Below, piece by piece: positions 53,240-63,171 of a stretch of 64,000 nt of DNA (within the stretch, counting starts at the first letter, position 1; each line of letters begins with the position of its first letter). Position numbers and translations under genes: made by a program. This stretch comes from Pseudoduganella dura. Its GTDB lineage: Bacteria > Pseudomonadota > Gammaproteobacteria > Burkholderiales > Burkholderiaceae_D. Where the stretch lies: assembly GCF_009727155.1 (NCBI RefSeq), contig NZ_WNWM01000002.1:3534001-3598000 (forward strand), read 5' to 3'. The notes beneath the pieces are model-generated. The model did no database searches. It saw nothing but the letters and a program-made list of their open reading frames with translations, and was not told the origin of the DNA.

Positions 53240-54616
53240 ATGACCGACATCGAACATATCGACCCCGAGCGCGGCGACTTCCCCGTCGCCTTTACCTGGG
53301 GCACTTCCACGTCGTCGTACCAGATCGAAGGCGCACGCCATGAAGACGGCCGCGTCGATTCGATCTGGGACACGTTCAGCGCCCGCCCCGGCCGCATCCG
53401 CGACGGTTCCAGTGGCGCGGTCGCCTGCGACCACTACCATCGCTGGCCGGAAGACCTCGACATCGCGCGCAGCCTCGGCACCAACGCCTACCGCTTCTCG
53501 ATCGCCTGGCCGCGTATCTTCGGCGATGGCGGCACGCCGAACGGCCGGGGGCTCGATTTCTACGACCGCCTGGTCGACGGCATGCTCGAGCGCGGCCTGC
53601 AGCCATGGCCCACGCTGTACCACTGGGATTTGCCGCAGGCGCTGCAGGACCGCGGCGGCTGGATGGCACGCGAGACCGTGCACCTGTTCGCCGACTATGC
53701 GGATGCCGTCACGCGCCGCCTGGGCGACCGCGTGGCGCAATGGATCACGCACAACGAACCATGGTGCACGGCGATGCACGGCCACATGGACGGCATGCAT
53801 GCGCCGGGCATCCGCGACGTGGCATCGGCCCTGCAGGCCAGCCACCACGTGCTGCTGTCGCATGGCCTCGCCGTGCCGGTCATCCGTGCCAACGTGCCCG
53901 GCGCGCGCGTCGGCGCGGCGCTCAGCCTGCACCCGGTCCGCCCCGCATCGGCCAGCCGGGAAGACGCCGCCGCCGCGCACCGGCACGACGGCCTGCGCAA
54001 CCGCTGGTTCCTCGACCCGCTGTTCGGCAAGGGCTACCCGCGCGACGTGCTGGAAGCGTTGCGCGATGCCGCGCCGCGCATCGAAGCCGGCGACTTCGAC
54101 GCCATCGCCGCGCAGACCGATTTCACGGGCCTGAACTACTACTTCCCCGAGACCATCGCCGCTGCGCCGGGGGAAGGGCCGTTGCATGCGCGGGTCGTGC
54201 ACCGCGAAGGCGTGGAACGCACCGCGTTCGGCTGGGAGGTCGCGCCCGACGGCATGGCGCAGCTGCTCCGGCGCATCCACGCGGAATACGGCCCGCGGGC
54301 GATCTACGTGACGGAGAACGGCTCGTGCTACGACGATGCGATGGAGAACGGCCAGGTGCACGATGCGCAGCGCACGTCGTACCTGGCGCGCCATCTGGCC
54401 GCCTTGCGCGACACCATTGCGCAAGGCGTGCCGGTGGCCGGCTATTTCGCCTGGAGCCTGCTGGACAACTTCGAATGGGCCGAAGGCTACACGCGCCGCT
54501 TCGGCCTCACGCATGTCGATTTCGCCACGCAGCGGCGCATCCTGAAAGACAGCGGCAAGTGGTACCGGGCTTTCCTGCACGGTAGCGCCGCCGTGTCGAA
54601 TCCCCCACAGCCTTGA
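53240..54616 (+). CDS. GH1 beta-glucosidase
   Basis: The 458-residue TIM-barrel glycosidase starts with FPVAFTWGTSTSSYQIEGA, has the acid/base Glu173 in THNEPW and the nucleophile Glu359 in YVTENGS. WSLLDNFEWAEGY (about 400) forms the sugar site. There is no signal peptide, so it is cytoplasmic. It hydrolyses imported beta-glucosides. ATG at 53240 after GGGAGATGC. Operon with the GH3 enzyme 11 bp downstream. Confidence 0.93.
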   Translation: MTDIEHIDPERGDFPVAFTWGTSTSSYQIEGARHEDGRVDSIWDTFSARPGRIRDGSSGAVACDHYHRWPEDLDIARSLGTNAYRFSIAWPRIFGDGGTPNGRGLDFYDRLVDGMLERGLQPWPTLYHWDLPQALQDRGGWMARETVHLFADYADAVTRRLGDRVAQWITHNEPWCTAMHGHMDGMHAPGIRDVASALQASHHVLLSHGLAVPVIRANVPGARVGAALSLHPVRPASASREDAAAAHRHDGLRNRWFLDPLFGKGYPRDVLEALRDAAPRIEAGDFDAIAAQTDFTGLNYYFPETIAAAPGEGPLHARVVHREGVERTAFGWEVAPDGMAQLLRRIHAEYGPRAIYVTENGSCYDDAMENGQVHDAQRTSYLARHLAALRDTIAQGVPVAGYFAWSLLDNFEWAEGYTRRFGLTHVDFATQRRILKDSGKWYRAFLHGSAAVSNPPQP

Positions 54617-54627
54617 AGAGGACAACC

Positions 54628-57105
54628 ATGACGATGAAGCGACGTTTGACCATCCTTGCCGCTGCCGTGCAGCTGCTGGCCGCCGATGCCGGCGCTGCGC
54701 AGCTGACCGACTGGCCGCGGCTCAAGAGCGCCGTTGCCGCCGACGCGCGCCTGGAAGCACGGGTAAGGGAGATCGTGGCTGGCATGACGCTGGAGCAGAA
54801 GGTCGGGCAGATGACGCAGTCCGAGATCAAGACCACGAAACCGGAAGACGTGCGCCGCTACTACCTGGGCTCGGTGCTGAACGGCGGCGGCAGCTGGCCG
54901 GGCGGCAGCAAGTACGCCACGCCGGCCGACTGGGTGAAGCTGGCCGATGCGTTCTACGATGCGTCGATGTCGACCGACATGCGGCACAAGGTGCCCGTCA
55001 TCTGGGGCATCGATGCGATGCACGGCAACAGCAACGTGCTGGGCGCCACGCTGTTCCCGCACAACATCGGCCTGGGCGCGGCGCGCGACGCGAAGCGGGT
55101 CGGCGAGATGGCGGCGGCGGTCGGCAAGGCCGTGCGTGCGACCGGCATCAACTGGGTATTCGCGCCCACGCTGGCCGTGGTGCGCGACGACCGCTGGGGC
55201 CGCACGTACGAAAGCTTTTCGGAAGATCCGGCGATCGTTGCCGAATATGCGGGCGCCTACGTGAAAGGCCTGCAGGGATCGCTGCAGGACGACGCCAGCG
55301 TGATCGCCACCGCCAAGCACTACGTGGGCGACGGCGGCACCGCCGAAGGCAAGGACCGAGGCGTGAACCGGTCGACCAAGCTGGAGATGATGAACATCCA
55401 CATGGCCGGATATTACCCGGCGCTGGAAGCGGGCGCGCAGACGGTGATGGCGTCGTATAACAGCTGGAACGATGCGGCTTCCGCCAAGGACTACGGCAAG
55501 ATGCACGGCAACAGGGAGCTGCTGACGGACGTGCTGAAGCGGAAGATGGGCTTCGACGGGTTTGTCGTCACCGACTGGAACGGCATCGCCGAAGTGCCGG
55601 GCTGCCGCAACGACAGCTGTCCGCAGGCGATCAATGCCGGCATCGACATGGTGATGGTGCCGGACGACTGGAAGAGCTTCATCGCCAATACGGTGCGGCA
55701 GGTGAAGGATGGCACGATTCCGATGGCACGCATCGACGATGCGGTGTCCCGCATCCTGCGCGTGAAGCTGCGCGCCAACCTGCGAAAGCCTTCCTCTTCC
55801 GTCCATGCGGGCAGGATGGCATCGATGCAGGCGCGCGAACTGGCGCGCAAGCTGGTGCAGGAATCGCTGGTGCTGCTGAAGAACGACGGCGACGTGCTCC
55901 CGCTCGCGCGGAACAAAAAGATCCTCGTGGTGGGCAAGAGCGCCGACAGCATGGCGAACCAGAGCGGCGGCTGGACGCTGACGTGGCAGGGCACCGAGAA
56001 CAAAAACAGCGACTTCCCGAACGGCGACACGATCCTTGCCGGCCTGAAGGAAGCCGCATCGAGCGTGACCTACAGCGCCGATGGCAGCGGCGTCGACGTC
56101 GCCGACCACGACGTGGTGGTGGCGGTGATCGGCGAGGGCCCGTATGCCGAAGGCGATGGCGACATCGGACCGGCCGGCAACCTGCGCCACAGCAGCCGCT
56201 ATCCGGAGGACCTGGCCGTGCTGAAGGCCGTGGCGGGCAAGGGCAAGCCGGTGGTGACGGTGTTCGTCACGGGCCGGCCGCTGTATGCGAACGACCTGCT
56301 GAACCTGTCCGACGGCTTCGTGGCCGCCTGGCTGCCCGGCTCCGAAGGCAAGGGCGTGGCGGACGTGCTGCTGCGCGGCGCGGACGGCAAGGTGAATGCG
56401 CCGTTCACCGGCAAGCTGTCGTTCTCGTGGCCGAAGGGCGCGTGCCAGGCGCCGCTCAACGTGGGCGACAGGAACTATGCGCCGCTGTTCGCCTACGGCT
56501 ACGGGCTGGAATACGGCAAGGCGCACAAGCTCGGCAAGCTTGCCGAGGATGCCGGCACGGCCGGCTGCGGCAACACCAACGCGTTCCCGGTGTTCAACCA
56601 GTCCGACCGCGCCACCTTCCCGCTGCATGCGCACAGCGGTGGCGAGCGCAAGCCGCTGGGGGCCGACCTGAACGCGACGCACACGCTGCCCACGATGACG
56701 GTGGAGACTGCGCAGGTGAACACGCAGCAGGATGCGAAGAAGGTCACGTGGACGGGGCCGGGCGCCATCGAGGCCCGGGCCGCCACGCCGCGTGCGCTGC
56801 CGGCTTATGCCACGAAGGATGGCGCGCTGACATTCGACACGATCGTCACCGGTGCGCCGCGCGGGCCAGTGCAGGTGTCGATCGGGGATGCCGCCGTGGA
56901 CATGACCGGTGAATTCGCGCGGCTGGAAGGCAAGGGCAGGAAAACCGTCACGATCCCGCTGTCGTGCTTCAAGGGGGCCGACCTGGGCAAGGTCGACACG
57001 CCGTTCCGCGTGACGGCGCAGGGCGGCCTGGTCGCGGCATTCGCCAACATCCAGGTCGTCGGCGGGGCCGGTACAGGAACGGATGCGGTGCGCTGCGCAC
57101 GATAA
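54628..57105 (+). CDS. exported GH3 beta-glucosidase (ExoP-like)
   Basis: The 825-residue protein has a signal peptide (about 1-24, ending AGAA), the GH3 N-domain with GLGAARDAKRVGEMAAAVGKAVRATG, KHYVGDGGTAEGKDRG and the nucleophile Asp316 in VVTDWNG, the GH3 C-domain (ILVVGKSADSMANQSGGWTLTWQG), and a C-terminal ExoP-type galactose-binding-like domain (about 680-820). This layout is like exo-1,3/1,4-beta-glucanases. It acts in the periplasm. ATG at 54628 with GAAGAGGACAACC upstream. The transporter gene follows by 38 bp. Confidence 0.92.
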   Translation: MTMKRRLTILAAAVQLLAADAGAAQLTDWPRLKSAVAADARLEARVREIVAGMTLEQKVGQMTQSEIKTTKPEDVRRYYLGSVLNGGGSWPGGSKYATPADWVKLADAFYDASMSTDMRHKVPVIWGIDAMHGNSNVLGATLFPHNIGLGAARDAKRVGEMAAAVGKAVRATGINWVFAPTLAVVRDDRWGRTYESFSEDPAIVAEYAGAYVKGLQGSLQDDASVIATAKHYVGDGGTAEGKDRGVNRSTKLEMMNIHMAGYYPALEAGAQTVMASYNSWNDAASAKDYGKMHGNRELLTDVLKRKMGFDGFVVTDWNGIAEVPGCRNDSCPQAINAGIDMVMVPDDWKSFIANTVRQVKDGTIPMARIDDAVSRILRVKLRANLRKPSSSVHAGRMASMQARELARKLVQESLVLLKNDGDVLPLARNKKILVVGKSADSMANQSGGWTLTWQGTENKNSDFPNGDTILAGLKEAASSVTYSADGSGVDVADHDVVVAVIGEGPYAEGDGDIGPAGNLRHSSRYPEDLAVLKAVAGKGKPVVTVFVTGRPLYANDLLNLSDGFVAAWLPGSEGKGVADVLLRGADGKVNAPFTGKLSFSWPKGACQAPLNVGDRNYAPLFAYGYGLEYGKAHKLGKLAEDAGTAGCGNTNAFPVFNQSDRATFPLHAHSGGERKPLGADLNATHTLPTMTVETAQVNTQQDAKKVTWTGPGAIEARAATPRALPAYATKDGALTFDTIVTGAPRGPVQVSIGDAAVDMTGEFARLEGKGRKTVTIPLSCFKGADLGKVDTPFRVTAQGGLVAAFANIQVVGGAGTGTDAVRCAR

Positions 57106-57143
57106 GTGCTTAAAATACACGTCCGTTTCATACAGGAGTACTC

Positions 57144-58433
57144 ATGCAACATCATTCCCAGCCGGCGCTCGCGCCCGATACCGGCGTCGCGCAAGCGTCG
57201 CGCAACAATACGGGCCCGCTCGTCATCGTCACGATCCTGTTCTTCATGTGGGGCCTGCTGACGTCGATGAACGACGTGCTGATCCCGCACCTGAAGGCGG
57301 TCTACACGCTGACCTATGTGCAGGCGATGCTGGTGCAGTTCTGCTTCTTCGGCGCCTACCTGCTCGTGTCGGTGCCGGCGGGGATGCTGATCCGGCGGCT
57401 GGGCTACCAGCGCGGCGCGGTGGCCGGGCTGGTCATCGCGGCGGCCGGATGCGCGCTGTTCTACCCGGCGGCCACGTCCGGTTATGGCGTGTTCCTGTTC
57501 GCGTTCTTCGTGCTGGCCGGCGGCATCACGGTGCTGCAGGTGGCGGCGAATCCGTACGTGACGGTGCTGGGCGATCCGCGCACCGCGTCGAGCCGGCTGA
57601 CGCTGACGCAGGCATTCAACGCGCTGGGCACCACGGTGGCGCCCGTGCTGGGCGGCATGCTGATCCTGTCGGGCGGCATGCTGGACACGGCGCAGGTTGC
57701 CGCGTTGCCGGCCGCCGAACAACTGGCGTACCGCGCGCAGGAAGCGGCCAGCGTGCAGGGGCCGTACCTGGTGCTGGCCGGTGCGCTGCTGCTGCTGGCG
57801 GTGCTGTTCGCGCTGGCGCGGCTGCCGAAGATCGTCGATGGTACCGATGGCGAATCCCCCGGCCGCTTCCGCGACCTGTTCGCCCACCGGCACCTGGTGC
57901 TGGGCATGCTGGGCATCTTCCTGTACGTGGGCGGCGAAGTGTCGATCGGCAGCTTCCTGATCAGCTTCATGGAAGACCCGGACATCGGCGGCATGACGGC
58001 GGCGCAGGCCGCCCACTACGTGAGCCTGTACTGGGGCGGCGCGATGGTGGGCCGCTTCATCGGCTTCGCCGTGATGCGCTCGGTCAGCCCGGGCAAGGCG
58101 CTGGCCTTCAACGCGGCCGCGAGCATCGTGCTGATCCTCGTCGCCACGTTCGGCGGCGGCAAGGTGGCGATGTATGCGATCCTCGCCGTGGGGCTGTGCA
58201 ATTCGATCATGTTCCCGACGATCTTCAGCATGGCGCTGCACGGGCTCGGCAAGCAGGCCGGCCAGGCTTCGGGCCTGCTGTGCATGGCGATCGTCGGCGG
58301 CGCGCTCGTGCCGTTCGCGCAGGGCGCGCTGGCCGATGCGATGGGCGTGCAGCTGTCGTTCGTGGTGCCGGCTGCGTGCTATGCGTTCGTGCTGTACTTC
58401 GGGTTGAAGTACGCGAATCTGCACAAGCAGTAA
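57144..58433 (+). CDS. sugar MFS transporter, FucP/GluP family
   Basis: The 429-residue 12-helix permease starts its first helix with LVIVTILFFMWGLLTSMND, as in FucP/GluP, and has the family motifs LQVAANPYVTVLGDPRTASSRLTLTQAFNALGT. It brings sugar, probably glucose or a related sugar released by the GH3 enzyme, into the cell with protons. Third gene of the LacI-controlled operon. ATG at 57144 after ACAGGAGTACTC. An IS element lies just downstream. Confidence 0.92.
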   Translation: MQHHSQPALAPDTGVAQASRNNTGPLVIVTILFFMWGLLTSMNDVLIPHLKAVYTLTYVQAMLVQFCFFGAYLLVSVPAGMLIRRLGYQRGAVAGLVIAAAGCALFYPAATSGYGVFLFAFFVLAGGITVLQVAANPYVTVLGDPRTASSRLTLTQAFNALGTTVAPVLGGMLILSGGMLDTAQVAALPAAEQLAYRAQEAASVQGPYLVLAGALLLLAVLFALARLPKIVDGTDGESPGRFRDLFAHRHLVLGMLGIFLYVGGEVSIGSFLISFMEDPDIGGMTAAQAAHYVSLYWGGAMVGRFIGFAVMRSVSPGKALAFNAAASIVLILVATFGGGKVAMYAILAVGLCNSIMFPTIFSMALHGLGKQAGQASGLLCMAIVGGALVPFAQGALADAMGVQLSFVVPAACYAFVLYFGLKYANLHKQ

Positions 58434-58447
58434 CAAGCCAAAAATCC

Positions 58448-58502
58448 GGGACGGACCGGAACGCCGGACCGCCTGTTTTTCAGGAAATTTCCTGAAAAAC
58501 AG
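58448..58502. repeat. palindromic repeat cut by the IS element
   Basis: The left arm GGGACGGACC (58448-58457) and, beyond the IS, GGTCCGTCCC (59848-59857) are complementary. Inside is a perfect 28-bp palindrome TGTTTTTCAGGAAA/TTTCCTGAAAAACA (58474-58501). Without the IS this would form one long hairpin ending in TATTTTT, possibly the operon's terminator. Confidence 0.65.
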
Positions 58503-58511
58503 GGTCCGTCC

Positions 58512-59847
58512 CTGAGCCTACCCCTCGAATTCCCAAGTGCGGACCATCGAAACGAGTTCGATAAATGCATATTTGATGGCCGATGGGGAGAGTCTGGGTC
58601 GACGATAGTCGTCGACCCAGTGCATTGCCAACGAGAAGATTGAAAGGCAGCTGCCTGCCTTGGGATGGCTGCCGTAGTGGACTTCATAGCCAGCCGCTCG
58701 TGCCGCTAAGCCGATCAGCCATAAGGCATAAGTGAGCAATGCACCGATTAGTAAAAGTGCCGCCAGACGAAGCAGGCTTGTAGTCTGGCTATGTCGCAGT
58801 GCCATTCCCCATTTGGCATTCTTCAGGTCGCGGAAAGTCTGCTCGATTTGCATGCGCCCAGAGTAAATTTTGATGATGTCGTCTGCACGAAGCTGTGCCA
58901 GTGCTGGCGAAACGGCGAGTAGCCAAGGCTCACATTGGGCAGCGCTGTTTTTCTTGCTGTGGTGCGCGCGCGCAGGTTGACCGGATTTCGTCAAGCAATG
59001 CCGTCCTTTCGATTTGGACTTGTACAGCACTAATCGGCAGTCGACAGGGTTGGAGCGGACATGAAAAAAATAGCCCAAATCGCGCGCTTTTGCGGTAGCT
59101 CTTGAGTACAAGCTTTTGCAGCCGAACCAGTCGTTGCCGTTCTGTTGGCACACCAAATCACGGTTGCGTATCCGTCCGACCCAGCCAAAGCCGAGCTGAT
59201 TGAGCGTTTTAAACCACGTAGCACGAAATCCTGCATCGGTGATGATGATGGCGCGACAGTGCGCTGGCAGGATGGTTTTCAGGGTCTTCATGAAGCACTT
59301 ATGGACCAAAGATGCCGCGAGCCTCTCCTGAGGGTGGACCTCCTCGTAGAGCGTAAAGGCGCGTCCTTCGATGATGGCTGCTGCACGCAGCAATTGAGCA
59401 CTGCCATCTGCGCGAATTTCTGACCAATCTACTGCTACCTGCACGTATTGCCTGGATTGAAGAAGGCGTTGGCTCATTGCTCGGTATATCTGCACCCGCT
59501 CTTTGGCCAGATGGGGATTGCTCAGCAAACGGTCACAGCACTTGATGCGATGCCGAAGACTTGTTTGTGACCTGAGCTGCTTACCGATGCGTACAACGCC
59601 CAGCCCGGCACGAGCTGCAGCTTGCACAATTTGAGCTAGGCAAGCTCGGCGTTTAGCGTGAATTGATGGGCACTCCTGCCCCAACAATCGTTGTATGATT
59701 TGGCGTGCATGCATGGTCCGTGCCTTTCATTTGCAGTTTGGTCACTACGAATGAAAGGGCTAACACGGCCATGCATGTGCCGTTTTTGGGATTGAAGTTA
59801 ACAGCTTCCCATATGGTTTACAACAAAAATTTGAGGGGTAGGCTCAG
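58512..59847 (-). mobile_element. IS10-like insertion sequence (IS4 family)
   Basis: The element is 1,336 bp. The ends are CTGAGCCTACCCCTC and its exact complement GAGGGGTAGGCTCAG, much like the IS10 end CTGAGAGATCCCCTC. It is flanked by the 9-bp direct repeat GGTCCGTCC (58503-58511 and 59848-59856), the duplication length of IS10. It carries one intact transposase gene. Ends, duplication and gene are perfect, so insertion is recent. Confidence 0.93.
58518..59714 (-). CDS. IS4-family transposase (IS10 group)
   Basis: The 398-residue protein has the DDE triad at positions one less than IS10: Asp96 in VAVDWSEI, Asp160 in IITDAGF and Glu291 in the YREK motif (Y-SG-R-MQI-E-QTFRDL-K). Other shared blocks are KSKSKGR, EPWLLA and RHSQTTSLLRL. 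It fills the IS; its stop codon lies within the left inverted repeat. No frameshift is needed. Confidence 0.95.
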   Translation of the reverse strand: MHARQIIQRLLGQECPSIHAKRRACLAQIVQAAARAGLGVVRIGKQLRSQTSLRHRIKCCDRLLSNPHLAKERVQIYRAMSQRLLQSRQYVQVAVDWSEIRADGSAQLLRAAAIIEGRAFTLYEEVHPQERLAASLVHKCFMKTLKTILPAHCRAIIITDAGFRATWFKTLNQLGFGWVGRIRNRDLVCQQNGNDWFGCKSLYSRATAKARDLGYFFHVRSNPVDCRLVLYKSKSKGRHCLTKSGQPARAHHSKKNSAAQCEPWLLAVSPALAQLRADDIIKIYSGRMQIEQTFRDLKNAKWGMALRHSQTTSLLRLAALLLIGALLTYALWLIGLAARAAGYEVHYGSHPKAGSCLSIFSLAMHWVDDYRRPRLSPSAIKYAFIELVSMVRTWEFEG

Positions 59848-59875
59848 GGTCCGTCCCTATTTTTAGAACCCGCAC

Positions 59876-61104
59876 CTAGCGCCGGCCGTACATCATCATC
59901 TCGGCAAGCATCGAGCGGGCCGGCGTGAACAGGTCGATGGCGGCCAGCGACAGGCCGAGTACCGGCTGCAGCGGCGAGGTATTGGCGAACACGCGTGCCA
60001 TCGTGTCGGTCAGCCGCACGGTGAGGTCGCGGTCCTGGCGGCGCAAGGCCGCGAAATCGGCCAGGTTGTCGGGCGTGGCGCCGCGGGCCAGCAGCCGGGC
60101 CAGCACGGTGGCATCGCGCAGGCCCAGGTTCAGGCCCTGGCCGGCCACCGGGTGCAGCGTCTGCGCCGCGTTGCCGATCGCGGTGGTGCGCGCGGTGCCG
60201 GCCACGCCGGCGTTCAGGCCGAGCGGGAAGGCGAGGCGCCGCGTGGCGCCTGTGAAACGGCCGAGCCGTTCGCCGAACGTGGCATCGAGCCGCGCCAGGA
60301 AGGCGGCGTCGTCCAGCGACAGCAGTTCCTGCGCGCTGTCCGGCCGCACGCACCACACCATCGAATAGCCATCGCCCTGGGGCAGCATCGCCAGCGGGCC
60401 TTCGTCGGTAAACCGTTCATAGGCGCGGTGCGCGACGGGGGCGCTGGCCTCCACGTGCGCGATGATCGCCGACTGCCCGTAATCGCGCATGGCCTGCTTG
60501 CCGGCCTGCGCGCCGAACAGGCCGCCCTCGGCCTGCACCGCGATCGCGGCGGTGACGGTGCGGCCGTCCTCCAGCGCCAGTCGTACGTGCCCGGGCGTTT
60601 CTTCCAGCCCGGTGACCCGCGCGGGACGCAGCGCGACGATGCCGAGCCGTTCGACAACCCCCGCCAGCACGGAAACGAGGTCGCCGTAGCGCGTCACGTA
60701 CCCCAGCGCCGGCACGCGATGTTCGTCGCGCGAGATCATGCTGCGGCCGAACGCGCCCTTGCGCGAGACGTGGATTTCATGGATGTCCGTGGCCGGCACG
60801 GGCCAGGCCCCGATCTGGCCGAGGATCTGCCGGCTGCCCCACGACAGCGCCAGCGTGCGCGGATCGTCGCACGCGGCATCGAGCGGCCTGGCGTCCACCA
60901 GCGCGATGCGCGCGGGCGCAACGCCGCGCCGCACGAGCAGGGCCGCCAGCGCCATGCCGGCCGGGCCGGCGCCGCAGATCGCCACGCTGTAGTGCGCCAC
61001 GTCGTCATTCTCCAGGCCATGGGGCCCGCCCGCGTTATGGGTATGTACGTCTGCGATATGAACGTCGGCGGTATGTACGCCGGCGGTATGTACATCGGCG
61101 CTGC

Positions 61105-61108
<4 letters not shown>
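59876..61108 (-). CDS. UbiH/UbiF/VisC-family FAD-dependent hydroxylase
   Basis: The 410-residue monooxygenase has an FAD-binding GxGxxG motif SVAICGAGPAGMALAALLVRRG (about 41-62), DD-motif DAAFLARLDATFGE, and the second FAD motif TAIGNAAQTLHPVAGQGLNLGLRDA (about 320). It hydroxylates a ring carbon of a ubiquinone precursor; which one (C5, C6 or C8-type) cannot be told. The first 27 residues (ADVHTAGVHTADVHIADVHT) come from a 15-bp tandem repeat and precede the conserved domain; they look like an added tail. It starts within the pepP stop (ATGA). Confidence 0.88.
61041..61100. repeat. 15-bp tandem repeat, four units
   Basis: Units start at 61041, 61056, 61071 and 61086 with pattern GTATGTACGTCGGCG. 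They encode ADVHT-type pentapeptides at the N-terminus of the UbiH-like protein, directly after its start codon. Confidence 0.88.
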
Positions 61109-62435
<1,327 letters not shown>

Positions 62436-62439
<4 letters not shown>

Positions 62440-63164
62440 GCCCGCCTCGCTCCGAATGCCGCGTTCAGCTGTTCGAGCTGCTGCGGGGTACCCACGTTGT
62501 CCCAGTCGCCTTCGTAGACCTCGCCGCCGAGCTGGCCCTTGTCCGCGAATTCGCGCAGCAGCTTGCCCAGGCCCGCGTGCTGGCCCGGCGCGATGCCGTC
62601 GAACATTTCCATGCGGTAGACGCCGATGTTGGCGAACGTCCATGCCGGCTCGCCGCTGTCCGGCACCGGATTCGAGATCGTGTACATCTTCAGGCCGAAG
62701 TCGCCCTTCGGGTGGAATGGCGGGTTCTTCACCAGCCAGATCCAGGCGATGTCGCGCTTCCCGACCGGATGCGGATTGCCCCACATGTCGTTGTCGTGCA
62801 GGACATCCTTCACTTCGGCGAAATCGAAGTGCGGGCAATAGATGTCGCCCGAGATCGCCAGGAACGGTTCCTCGCCCAGCAGGTGCCGCGCGTTGGCGAT
62901 GCCGCCGGCGGTCTCCAGCGCCTCCCGCTCGGCCGAATACCGGATCGTGGCGCCGAAGCGGCCGCCGTCGCCCAGGTGCTCCTCGATCATGTGGCCGAGG
63001 TGGGCGTGGTTGATGACGATCTCGGTGATGCCGGCGCGCACCAGGTTCACCACGTGCCACTCGACCAGCGGCCGGCCGCGCACTTTCAGCAGCGGTTTCG
63101 GGCAGGTGTCCGTCAGCGGACGCATACGCTCGCCGCGGCCGGCGGCGAAGATCATGGCTTTCAT
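62436..63164 (-). CDS. murU: N-acetylmuramate alpha-1-phosphate uridylyltransferase
   Basis: The 242-residue nucleotidyltransferase begins MKAMIFAAGRGERMRPLTDTCPKPLL (GxGxRxxPxTxxxPKP signature) and has SGDIYCPHFDF and WDNVGTPQQLEQLN. It makes UDP-MurNAc from MurNAc-1-P in the peptidoglycan recycling bypass of MurA and fosfomycin. It is encoded seven bases after amgK, the previous enzyme of this path, so the assignment is well supported. Confidence 0.92.
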
Positions 63165-63171
63165 GGCGTCC

